Counted from the stretch's first letter, positions 1-6,426 are shown. The stretch is DNA of 13,182 bases from an uncultured Actinoplanes sp. (GCF_934643405.1 NZ_CAKUCL010000200.1:1-13182); one strand, 5' to 3'. Numbers and translations: made by a program. The notes: generated by a model not told the origin, from the letters alone.

Positions 1-912
1 GTGCTCGCCGCACCGAGATCCTTCTGCGCCGGCGTGGACCGGGCCGTCGAGATCGTCGAGCGGGCGCTCCGGCTGCGCGGCGCGCCGGTCTACGTGCGCC
101 GGCAGGTCGTGCACAACGCCCACGTCATCCGGCGGCTCAGCGACCTGGGCGCGGTCTTCGTCGAGGAGATCGACGACGTGCCGGCCGGCGCGACCGTCGT
201 GCTGGCCGCCCACGGGGTGGCGCCGGCCGTGCGGGCCGCCGCCCGCGAGCGCGACCTCGACGTCATCGACGCGACCTGCCCGCTGGTGACCAAGGTGCAC
301 AGCGAGGTGAAGCGGTACGCCGCGCGCGGCGAGACGGTGTTCCTGATCGGCCACCGTGACCACGAGGAGGTCGTCGGCACACTCGGCGAGGCGCCCTCGT
401 CGATCGTCGTGGTGGAGGACGCGGCCGCCGCGGCCCGCGTCACCGCCCCCGACCCGGGCCGGGTCGCCTACGCCATGCAGACCACCCTCGCGGTGGACGA
501 GGCCGACCAGATCGCCGGGGTGCTGCGCGAGCGGTTCCCGGCCCTGCACGCGCCGCGCCGCGAGGACATCTGCTACGCCACCACGAACCGCCAGCAGGCG
601 GTCCGTGCCATCGCCGGGGAGTGCGACCTGGTCCTGGTCGTCGGCTCCGGCAATTCGTCGAACTCGTTGCGCCTGGTCGAGGTGGCCGAGCGCGAGGGGG
701 TCGAGGCCCACCTGGTCGAGGACGCCGGCGAGGTCGATCTCGCCTGGCTGGCCGCGGCCCGCACGGTAGGCATCACGGCGGGCGCGTCCGCCCCGCCGCA
801 TCTCGTCGACGACGTCGTCGCCGGCATCGCCGGGCTCGGCCCGGTCACGGTCCGCGAATCGAACGCCGGGGCCGAGAACGTCCAGTTCACATTGCCCAAG
901 GAGGTGAGCTAG
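1..912 (+). CDS. ispH: 4-hydroxy-3-methylbut-2-enyl diphosphate reductase IspH (5' end probably cut)
   Basis: IspH is a cytosolic [4Fe-4S] enzyme that makes IPP and DMAPP from HMBPP in the last step of the MEP pathway. The three cluster cysteines are visible at residues 9 (PRSFCAGV), 93 (DATCPLVTKVH) and 191 (DICYATTNRQ). Substrate-site residues also match the family: H38, H71, H121 and E123 (HEEVVGT), T161-T162, S219-S220-N221 (NSSNS) and S263 (GASAP). The visible 303 residues are nearly the full family length, but IspH proteins usually carry several residues before the LAAPR motif. The GTG at base 1 is therefore probably an internal codon, and the start lies upstream of the window. A Ser replaces the usual Gly in PRGFCAGV. 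The gene is followed after 2 nt by hpnH and then dxs, so it is probably a cluster-dedicated ispH copy; whether another exists cannot be seen here. Confidence 0.95.
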   Translation: MLAAPRSFCAGVDRAVEIVERALRLRGAPVYVRRQVVHNAHVIRRLSDLGAVFVEEIDDVPAGATVVLAAHGVAPAVRAAARERDLDVIDATCPLVTKVHSEVKRYAARGETVFLIGHRDHEEVVGTLGEAPSSIVVVEDAAAAARVTAPDPGRVAYAMQTTLAVDEADQIAGVLRERFPALHAPRREDICYATTNRQQAVRAIAGECDLVLVVGSGNSSNSLRLVEVAEREGVEAHLVEDAGEVDLAWLAAARTVGITAGASAPPHLVDDVVAGIAGLGPVTVRESNAGAENVQFTLPKEVS

Positions 913-914
913 GT

Positions 915-1919
915 ATGGGGATGCCGTTCCGCCAGACCGTCCGGCTCGGCCAGTACGTGATGAAGCAGAAGCTCAAGGGCAACAAGCAGTATCCGCTGCT
1001 GGTCGAGTTGGAGCCGCTGTTCGCCTGCAACCTCAAGTGCATCGGCTGCGGCAAGATCCAGCAGCCGCACACCCTGCTCAAGCAGCGCATGCCGGTGGAG
1101 CAGGCGGTCGGCGCGATCGAGGAGAGCGGCGCGCCGATGGTCTCGATCGCCGGCGGCGAGCCGCTCATGCACCCGCAGATCGACGAGATCGTGCGGCAGC
1201 TGCTCGACCGCAAGAAGATCGTCTTCCTGTGCACGAACGCGGTGCTGCTGCCCAAGCACCTGCACAAGTTCACGCCGCACAAGAACTTCACCTGGATGGT
1301 CCACGTCGACGGGCTCAAGGAACGTCACGACCTGTCGGTGAACAAGGACGGCGTGTTCGAGCAGGCGGTCGACGCCATCAAGCAGGCCAAGGCGGCGGGC
1401 TTCCGGGTGATGACCAACAGCACCTTCTTCAACACCGACAGCCCGCAGACGGTCATCGACGTGCTCGACTACCTCAACGACGAGCTCGGCGTGGACAACA
1501 TGCAGATCAGCCCGGCCTACGCGTACGAGAAGGCGCCGGACCAGGAGCACTGGCTGGCGGTGAACGAGACGCGGGAGCTGTTCGCCAAGGCGTTCGCGGG
1601 CGGGCGGCGCAAGAAGTGGCGGCTCAACCACTCGCCGGTCTTCCTGGACTTCCTGGAGGGCAAGCGCGACCTGGACTGCACGCCGTGGGGCATCCCGTCG
1701 TACTCGCTGCTGGGCTGGCAGCGGCCGTGCTACCTGCTGGCCGACGGGTACGCCAAGACCTACCAGGAGCTGATCGAGACCACCGACTGGGAGGCGTTCG
1801 GGCGCGGCAAGGACGAGCGCTGCGCGAACTGCATGGCCCATTGCGGCTACGAGCCGACCGCGGTCATCGCCACGATCGGCTCTCTCAAGGAATCGTTACG
1901 AGCCGCGGTGAGCGTGTAG
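915..1919 (+). CDS. hpnH: Adenosyl-hopene transferase HpnH (radical SAM)
   Basis: HpnH is a radical SAM enzyme that adds the 5'-deoxyadenosyl radical to diploptene to give adenosylhopane, the first step of C35 hopanoid side-chain synthesis. The 334-residue protein matches the family length. The radical SAM cluster motif CxxxCxxC is C38-C42-C45, the SAM-contacting GGEP is at residues 80-83, and the C-terminal domain (DUF3463 type) has a second cysteine group, C303-C306-C310, with C255 and C272. A strong Shine-Dalgarno AAGGAGGTGA (898-907), inside the end of ispH, lies 7 nt before the ATG and fixes the start. Its place between ispH and dxs matches actinobacterial hopanoid clusters, where hpnH sits beside MEP-pathway genes. 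No squalene-hopene cyclase is in the window; it is expected upstream. Confidence 0.93.
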   Translation: MGMPFRQTVRLGQYVMKQKLKGNKQYPLLVELEPLFACNLKCIGCGKIQQPHTLLKQRMPVEQAVGAIEESGAPMVSIAGGEPLMHPQIDEIVRQLLDRKKIVFLCTNAVLLPKHLHKFTPHKNFTWMVHVDGLKERHDLSVNKDGVFEQAVDAIKQAKAAGFRVMTNSTFFNTDSPQTVIDVLDYLNDELGVDNMQISPAYAYEKAPDQEHWLAVNETRELFAKAFAGGRRKKWRLNHSPVFLDFLEGKRDLDCTPWGIPSYSLLGWQRPCYLLADGYAKTYQELIETTDWEAFGRGKDERCANCMAHCGYEPTAVIATIGSLKESLRAAVSV

Positions 1920-1921
1920 CC

Positions 1922-3649
1922 ATGACTCTGCAGATCAACCCACCCTTCACCCTGGACATGGTCACCGGGCCGGCCGACCTGCGCGCGATGCCGGCGGCGG
2001 CGCTGCCCGCTCTCGCCGAGCAGATCCGCCACCGGCTGATCGAGACGGTCAGCCGCACCGGCGGGCACCTCGGCCCCAATCTGGGCGTGGTCGAGCTGAC
2101 CATCGCGCTGCACCGGGTCTTCGACTCGCCCCACGACGCGATCCTCTGGGACACCGGCCACCAGAGCTACGTCCACAAGATGCTGACCGGCCGTGCGTTC
2201 TCCCTCGACACGTTGCGCCAGGCCGGCGGGCTCTCCGGCTATCCCCGCCGGTGCGAGAGCGAGCACGATCTGGTCGAGAACTCCCATGCCTCGACCGCGC
2301 TCTCCTACGCCGACGGGCTGGCCAAGGCCTATCAGTTGCAGGGCCGGGCGGACCGTACGGTGGTGGCCGTGGTCGGCGACGGCGCGATGACCGGCGGCAT
2401 GTGCTGGGAGGCGCTGAACAACATCGGCGCGGCCCCCGGACGGCCGGTCGTCGTGGTGCTCAACGACAACGGCCGCTCGTACTCGCCGACGGTGGGGTCG
2501 GCCCATCCGGCGCTGCCCGACGTGCTGTCGTCGCTGGGGCTGGCGTATGTGGGTCCGGTCGACGGGCACGACATCGGCGCGGTCGCGGCCGCCCTGTCCG
2601 AGGCGCGAGCCTTGCGGCGACCGGTCGTCGTCCACTGCCGTACGGTCAAGGGAAAGGGTTATCCGGCCGCGGAGGCCGAGAAGTACGACCGGATGCACGC
2701 GATCAGCCCGCCGCCGTCGTCCTCGGCGTCGGTGTCGGCGCCCGCCCGGATCTCCTGGACCAAGCTGTTCGGCTCGGCGCTGGTCTCGCTCGCCGCGCAA
2801 CGGCCCGATCTGGTCGCCATCACCGCGGCCATGCTGCACCCGACCGGGCTGGGGGAGTTCGCCGAGGTCTATCCCGAGCGCGTCTTCGACGTGGGCATCG
2901 CCGAGCAGCACGCGGTCACGTCGGCCGCCGGGCTGGCCATGGGCGGCATGCACCCGGTGGTCTGCCTGTACGCGACGTTCCTGAACCGGGCGTTCGACCA
3001 GGTGCTGATGGATGTCGCGCTGCACCGGCTGCCGGTGACGTTCGTGCTCGACCGGGCCGGGGTCACCGGCAGCGACGGGCCGTCGCACAACGGCATGTGG
3101 GATCTGTCGCTGCTCGGCCTGGTGCCCGGCATGCGGCTGGCCGCGCCGCGCGACGGCGACACGTTGCGCTCGCTGCTGGCCGAGGCGGTTTCCTGGGACG
3201 GTCCCACGGTGCTGCGCTTCCCGAAAGCGGACGTGGGTGAGCCGCTGCCCGCCGTCGGCCACGTCGGCTGCTCGGACGTCCTGGTCGATTCCTCCGGCGC
3301 GGACGTGCTGATGCTGGTCACCGGGCCGCTCGCGGGGGCGGCCATGGAGGCGGCCCGGCAACTCGCCCTCGACGGCATCGGCGTGCGGGTGATCGACCCG
3401 GGCTGGCTGCTGCCGGTCGAGGCGGCCCTGATCGAGGAGGTGGGCCGGCACCGGCTCACCGTCACGGTCGAGGACGGCGGCGTGGCCGGCGGGTTCGGCG
3501 CCTCGGTGGTGCGGGCCTGCCCGGGCAGCCGGATCGAGGTGCTGGGCCTGCGACAGGAGTTCCTGGACCACGGATCGCGCGGCGCGCTGCTGGCCGCGCA
3601 GGGACTGGACGCGGCCGGGATCGCCGCGGCGGTCCGCCGAGTCGCCTGA
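1922..3649 (+). CDS. dxs: 1-deoxy-D-xylulose-5-phosphate synthase, short form
   Basis: DXS condenses pyruvate and glyceraldehyde 3-phosphate to DXP using thiamine diphosphate, the entry step of the MEP pathway. Motifs: GGHLGPNLGVVELT (48-60), DTGHQSYVHK (77-86), the ThDP motif GDGAMTGG (152-159) with N166, NDNGRSYSPTVG (181-192), VGPVDGHD (210-217), the catalytic glutamate E328 in GIAEQHAVTSAAG, and GSDGPSHNGMWD (383-394). The protein has 575 residues, against roughly 620-640 for the family. The deficit is internal: only 12 residues separate the TVG at 190-192 from LGLAYVGPVDGHD, where M. tuberculosis Dxs1, as I recall it, has about 59. The ATG lies 2 nt after the hpnH stop with a weak ribosome site, suggesting translational coupling. 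The open frame continues upstream to 1037, but that part overlaps hpnH and is rejected. It is probably a second, hopanoid-cluster dxs. Confidence 0.9.
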   Translation: MTLQINPPFTLDMVTGPADLRAMPAAALPALAEQIRHRLIETVSRTGGHLGPNLGVVELTIALHRVFDSPHDAILWDTGHQSYVHKMLTGRAFSLDTLRQAGGLSGYPRRCESEHDLVENSHASTALSYADGLAKAYQLQGRADRTVVAVVGDGAMTGGMCWEALNNIGAAPGRPVVVVLNDNGRSYSPTVGSAHPALPDVLSSLGLAYVGPVDGHDIGAVAAALSEARALRRPVVVHCRTVKGKGYPAAEAEKYDRMHAISPPPSSSASVSAPARISWTKLFGSALVSLAAQRPDLVAITAAMLHPTGLGEFAEVYPERVFDVGIAEQHAVTSAAGLAMGGMHPVVCLYATFLNRAFDQVLMDVALHRLPVTFVLDRAGVTGSDGPSHNGMWDLSLLGLVPGMRLAAPRDGDTLRSLLAEAVSWDGPTVLRFPKADVGEPLPAVGHVGCSDVLVDSSGADVLMLVTGPLAGAAMEAARQLALDGIGVRVIDPGWLLPVEAALIEEVGRHRLTVTVEDGGVAGGFGASVVRACPGSRIEVLGLRQEFLDHGSRGALLAAQGLDAAGIAAAVRRVA

Positions 3650-3667
3650 GTCGAATCAGGGACTCAA

Positions 3668-3683
3668 CCGCCGTCCGCGGCGG
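3668..3683 (+). terminator. Short GC hairpin after dxs
   Basis: A 6-bp perfect stem CCGCCG/CGGCGG with a TCCG loop begins 18 nt after the dxs stop codon. There is no T-run, as is common in GC-rich actinomycetes. It is a weak candidate for ending the ispH-hpnH-dxs transcript. Confidence 0.3.
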
Positions 3684-3736
3684 ACCACGGATCGACGATG
3701 GCCGTACGACACGCACACCGAGGAGATGATCGTCGT

Positions 3737-4198
3737 ATGGCCGGCAGCCTGAGCCCGTGGCCCGAGATCCGCCAGGGCACCAAGGAACACCCAGTGATGA
3801 CGTTGCAGCACCTGCTGCGGGCCCGCGGGCACGCGGTCGCCGTGGACGGCGTCTTCGGACCCCTGACCGACAAGGCGGTCCGGGACTTCCAGAAGGAGAG
3901 GAAGCTCTCCGTCGACGGCATCGTCGGCCCGAAGACGTGGGGCGCGCTGATCATCACGGTCCGCCGCGGCGACCGGGGTGACGCGGTGCGCGGCGTGCAG
4001 GAGGAGTTCCAGTTCCGCAACCTCTCCGGCGACCCGTCCAAGGGCCCGCAGATCGACGGCATCTTCGGCCCGGTGACCGAGGACGCGGTGCGCGGCTTCC
4101 AGGACGCGATCCGGTCGATGGTCTCGTCGATGGCGGTCGACGGCATCGTCGGCCCGATGACCTGGCAGGCCCTGATCAGCGGGATGCTCGGCAACTGA
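3737..4198 (+). CDS. Tandem peptidoglycan-binding domain protein without signal peptide
   Basis: The 153-residue product consists almost entirely of two PG_binding_1 (PF01471-type) domains. Domain 1 spans about residues 10-73, with VDGVFGPLTDKAVRDFQ at 36-52 and VDGIVGPKTWGAL at 59-71. Domain 2 spans about 76-148, with IDGIFGPVTEDAVRGFQ at 106-122 and VDGIVGPMTWQAL at 134-146. These three-helix modules normally tether cell-wall enzymes to peptidoglycan. Here there is no hydrolase domain, signal peptide or membrane segment, so export is not evident. The ATG at 3737 is preferred because GAGGAG (3720-3725) precedes it by 11 nt; an in-frame ATG at 3698 has no good ribosome site. The gene is flanked by hairpins and looks monocistronic. 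It may be exported by another route, act as a free binding module, or have a role unrelated to the wall. Confidence 0.8.
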   Translation: MAGSLSPWPEIRQGTKEHPVMTLQHLLRARGHAVAVDGVFGPLTDKAVRDFQKERKLSVDGIVGPKTWGALIITVRRGDRGDAVRGVQEEFQFRNLSGDPSKGPQIDGIFGPVTEDAVRGFQDAIRSMVSSMAVDGIVGPMTWQALISGMLGN

Positions 4199-4215
4199 CC
4201 CACCGGTCCGGGCAC

Positions 4216-4239
4216 GCGCCGCCGGCCACCCGGCGGCGC
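4216..4239 (+). terminator. Strong hairpin terminator after the peptidoglycan-binding gene
   Basis: A perfect 10-bp stem GCGCCGCCGG/CCGGCGGCGC with loop CCAC starts 17 nt after the stop codon at 4196-4198. It has no T-run. Its position just after the gene and its stability support a factor-independent terminator of actinobacterial type. Confidence 0.7.
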
Positions 4240-4243
4240 ACAC

Positions 4244-4270
4244 CGCGGCCCGGGCCGCGCCGCCCGGGCG
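4244..4270. repeat. Two adjacent perfect palindromes
   Basis: Bases 4244-4259 read CGCGGCCCGGGCCGCG, a perfect 16-bp palindrome. Bases 4261-4270 read CGCCCGGGCG, a perfect 10-bp palindrome. Both share the core CCCGGG. They follow the terminator hairpin at 4216-4239 and precede the crcB leader. They may reinforce termination, bind a protein, or be a chance result of extreme GC content. Confidence 0.45.
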
Positions 4271-4317
4271 GGGGCGTTGGGTATGGTGGAGACGCGGGCC
4301 GCCCGGCGGGTGCCGCC

Positions 4318-4407
4318 GGCGGTGGGGCCCGCCGATCCCCGGCACGGGGTGAACCGCGATGAGGCCAACGGTCCCTGCCAGTGCTGCCGTGTGCCCTGGT
4401 GGGAGGA
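4318..4407 (+). ncRNA. Structured leader of the crcB operon, possible divergent fluoride riboswitch
   Basis: The leader holds, in order: a stem GGCG/CGCC (4318-4321 with 4330-4333) around loop GUGGGGCC; a hairpin CCCCG-GCA-CGGGG (4337-4349); and a longer hairpin in which CGGGG (4345-4349) pairs with CCCUG (4373-4377) and ACCG (4353-4356) with CGGU (4369-4372). The last two share CGGGG, so they exclude each other. The first stem-loop closely resembles the 5' half of the Thermotoga petrophila fluoride riboswitch (GGCG-AUGAGGCC-CGCC). GGGGCC in its loop can pair with GGUCCC (4370-4375), as in a pseudoknot. AACCGC and GAUGA are present (4352-4362), but the usual second stem between them is missing, so a standard crcB motif is not met. 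The Shine-Dalgarno of crcB (4401-4407) ends the element. Confidence 0.35.
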
Positions 4408-4414
4408 ACTGACG

Positions 4415-4882
4415 GTGAGCCGGACCGACCCGGACGTCGATCGGCACGTCGCGCGCGATCGCGTCGAGCGCCGGCGCGCCTGGCCCGTGCCGGCCGTCAT
4501 CTCGGCCGGTGGGGTCATCGGCGCGGAAGCCCGCTACGGCCTGTCGGTCGCGTGGCCCCACCCCACCGACGGCTTCGCCTGGTCCACCTTCGTGACCAAC
4601 GTGTCCGGCTGTCTGCTGATCGGCGTGCTCATGGTCGTCATCGCCGAGGTGCTGCCCCGGCAGCGGCTGCTGCGGCCCTTCGTCGGGGTCGGGATCCTCG
4701 GCGGCTACACCACCTTCTCGACGTACGTGCTGGACGTGCACCAGGCCGCGACGGCCGGCGCGGCGACGGTGGCACTGATCTATCTCGCGGTCACCCTCGT
4801 GGCGGCGCTGGCCGCGGTCTGGGCCGGCTCCGCGCTCACCGCCGCGGTCCTGCGCGGGCGCGCCCCCGGAAGGAGACGGTGA
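4415..4882 (+). CDS. crcB: Fluoride channel subunit Fluc/CrcB, first copy
   Basis: Fluc/CrcB proteins are small four-helix membrane proteins that form dual-topology dimeric channels expelling fluoride. The family motifs are GGVIGAEARYGL (32-43), WSTFVTNVSGCLLIG (56-70, including the pore asparagine N62) and GILGGYTTFSTYVLD (93-107). A fourth hydrophobic segment runs from about 113 to 146. GTG at 4415 is chosen because GGAGG (4402-4406) lies 8 nt before it. The open frame runs back to 4277, but that portion coincides with the structured leader. The 155-residue product has an unusually long, charged N-terminal tail of about 22 residues (Arg- and Asp-rich) before the first helix. The next gene starts 6 nt after the stop. 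As two crcB genes share this operon, the working channel may be a heterodimer. Confidence 0.9.
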   Translation: MSRTDPDVDRHVARDRVERRRAWPVPAVISAGGVIGAEARYGLSVAWPHPTDGFAWSTFVTNVSGCLLIGVLMVVIAEVLPRQRLLRPFVGVGILGGYTTFSTYVLDVHQAATAGAATVALIYLAVTLVAALAAVWAGSALTAAVLRGRAPGRRR

Positions 4883-4888
4883 GATCCG

Positions 4889-5230
4889 ATGCGGCTGGAA
4901 GGTTCGGCGTTGCGGCTGTCGGTGTTCATCGGCGAGTCCGACACGTGGCACCACAAGCCGCTCTACACCGAGATCGTGCACCGGGCGCACCGCTGCGGGC
5001 TGGCCGGAGCGACCGTGCTGCGGGGCATCGAAGGCTTCGGGGCGTCCCAGCGCGTACACACCACGCGGTTGTTGTCGCTCTCGGAGGACCTGCCCGTCGT
5101 GGTGGTGATCGTGGACGAGCCGGCCAAGGTGCGTGACTTCCTGCCGGAGCTCGACGAACTCGTCGCCGAGGGCCTGGTCGTCGTGGACCCGGTCGAGGTG
5201 GTCCGGTACGTGGGCCGGGCCCCGCGATGA
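4889..5230 (+). CDS. DUF190 family protein between two crcB genes
   Basis: This 113-residue soluble protein resembles the DUF190 (PF02641) family, whose members are small alpha/beta proteins often found beside crcB. Recognisable parts are RLSVFIGESDTWHHKPLY (9-26), the segment ATVLRGIEGFG (41-51), the strand LPVVVVIVDEP (68-78) and the C-terminal strand VVVDPVEVVRYV (97-108). The fold is thought to be similar to PII-type regulators, so it may sense a ligand and modulate the channel, but no activity is established. The ribosome site GGAAGGAGA (4868-4876) is 12 nt before the ATG. The stop overlaps the start of the second crcB by 4 nt (ATGA), so the two are probably translationally coupled. No catalytic residues are evident, and there is no signal peptide or membrane helix. 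Confidence 0.85.
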   Translation: MRLEGSALRLSVFIGESDTWHHKPLYTEIVHRAHRCGLAGATVLRGIEGFGASQRVHTTRLLSLSEDLPVVVVIVDEPAKVRDFLPELDELVAEGLVVVDPVEVVRYVGRAPR

Positions 5231-5586
5231 CGGTGCTGCTCGTGGCGCTGGGCGCCGCCCTCGGAGCGCCCCTGCGCTACCTGGCCGACCGGACGATCCA
5301 GGCCCGGCACGACTCGGTCTTCCCGTGGGGGACGCTGACCGTCAACGTCGCCGGGTCGCTCATCCTGGGGCTGGTGATCGGGCTCCCGGCGGGTCCGGCG
5401 TTCACCGCGCTGGCCGGCACCGGCTTCTGCGGGGCGCTCACCACGTACTCCACCTTCAGTTACGAGACACTGCGCCTGGTGCAGGACGGGGCTCGCTTCT
5501 ACGCGGCCGTGAACGTCCTGGCGTCCCTGGTGGCCGGGCTCGGCGCTGCCGCGCTGGGCGTGCTGGTGGCGCAGGCGCTGACCTGA
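5227..5586 (+). CDS. crcB: Fluoride channel subunit Fluc/CrcB, second copy
   Basis: This 119-residue protein is a more typical CrcB in length. Four hydrophobic segments are visible at roughly 2-20, 32-53, 58-80 and 92-117. Motifs are GAALGAPLRYLAD (9-21), WGTLTVNVAGSLILGL (34-49, pore asparagine N40) and GFCGALTTYSTFSYET (66-81, the conserved TTYSTF box that carries the fluoride-lining phenylalanines and threonines). The ATG overlaps the DUF190 stop as ATGA. It clearly differs from the first copy: it lacks the charged N-terminal tail and has a shorter central loop, which fits two non-identical subunits. Many bacteria use one self-pairing Fluc, while others encode two that must pair; here the pair could be obligate. 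No clear terminator follows in the 81-nt gap. Confidence 0.92.
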   Translation: MTVLLVALGAALGAPLRYLADRTIQARHDSVFPWGTLTVNVAGSLILGLVIGLPAGPAFTALAGTGFCGALTTYSTFSYETLRLVQDGARFYAAVNVLASLVAGLGAAALGVLVAQALT

Positions 5587-5667
5587 TCCGCCCCATCCCT
5601 TTCCCCGCACGCGCGTGAATGGTCTGCTGGTGGGGCACGATCGATCGCCGAGCGGGGGAGGCTGCCG

Positions 5668-6426
5668 ATGCGCGCGGGACAGGTGCCGTTCCTGCTGATG
5701 ACGCTGTCGTTCCTGCTCACTTTCGTGGCGACCCGCACCATCACGCGGCTCATCCGGGCCGGCCGCGGCCCGTTCCGCAACAACGTCAGCGGCGGGGTGC
5801 ACATCCACCACGCCGTGCCGGGCATCATCCTCACGCTGGTCGGGGCCTACACGTCGGTGGCGGTCGACGGGCACCGCCCCTGGGCCGAGGTGGCCGGCGT
5901 GCTGGTCGGCGTCGGGTCGTCGCTGATCCTGGACGAGTTCGCGCTGATCCTGCACCTGCAGGACGTGTACTGGTCGTCCGAGGGGCAGCTGTCGGTGCAA
6001 CTGGTCGCGCTCACCCTCAGCGGGATGGGCCTGGTGCTGCTCGGTTTCAACCCGATGACGTCGGACAGCGGGCTCGGGGCGGGCCATGCGGCGGTCGCCG
6101 CGTCCGCGGTGCTGCACATCGCGGTGACGCTGATCTGCGTCCGCAAGGGCAAGTACTCGACGGCGGCACTCGGCGTCTTCCTGCCGCCGCTGGCCTGGAT
6201 CGGCGCGATCCGCCTGGCGCGGCCGACCTCGAAGTGGGCCCGCAACCGCTACGACACGGCCCGCCTGGCGCGCGCGGAGGCGAGGGCGGACGGCTTCGAC
6301 GCCCGGTTCGGCCGCTGGGGGCTCAGCATCGCCGAGCTGGTGGCGGGCCGCCCGTCGCTCCCCGACCCGCCCCCACCCGCCGCTCACGCCGCGCCCGCCG
6401 CGGGCCACCCGCCGGCGCCTCAGTAG
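5668..6426 (+). CDS. Multi-pass membrane protein of unknown function with HIHH motif
   Basis: The function is not recognised. The 252-residue product has about six hydrophobic segments, near residues 6-25, 50-66, 74-97, 110-127, 138-157 and 164-183. A basic, then Pro/Ala-rich, cytosol-like tail of about 65 residues follows. Two features stand out: HIHH at 45-48 just before the second helix, and LDEFALILHLQDVYW at 88-102 around the third, which place His, Asp and Glu side chains near membrane boundaries and could bind a metal. ATG at 5668 is supported by GGGGGAGG (5654-5661), 6 nt upstream. It follows the fluoride operon by 81 nt, so co-expression is possible but unproven. Its stop overlaps the 3' end of the convergent chemoreceptor gene by 7 bp. 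The tail has repeated Pro-Pro and Ala-Ala stretches, probably disordered. Confidence 0.8.
   Translation: MRAGQVPFLLMTLSFLLTFVATRTITRLIRAGRGPFRNNVSGGVHIHHAVPGIILTLVGAYTSVAVDGHRPWAEVAGVLVGVGSSLILDEFALILHLQDVYWSSEGQLSVQLVALTLSGMGLVLLGFNPMTSDSGLGAGHAAVAASAVLHIAVTLICVRKGKYSTAALGVFLPPLAWIGAIRLARPTSKWARNRYDTARLARAEARADGFDARFGRWGLSIAELVAGRPSLPDPPPPAAHAAPAAGHPPAPQ

Noticed and set aside
1037..1921. Open frame extending dxs upstream to give 870 residues
   Set aside because: It overlaps hpnH fully in another frame, its translation is low-complexity Arg/Ala/Gly, and DXS homology begins at the ATG at 1922.
1847..3571. Open frame of 574 residues on the - strand
   Set aside because: It is the shadow of dxs on the opposite strand, low-complexity and without any family motif.
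4277..4414. N-terminal extension of the first CrcB (201 residues)
   Set aside because: The extension starts at a TTG, shows no family similarity and coincides with RNA secondary structure; GTG 4415 has a well-placed ribosome site.
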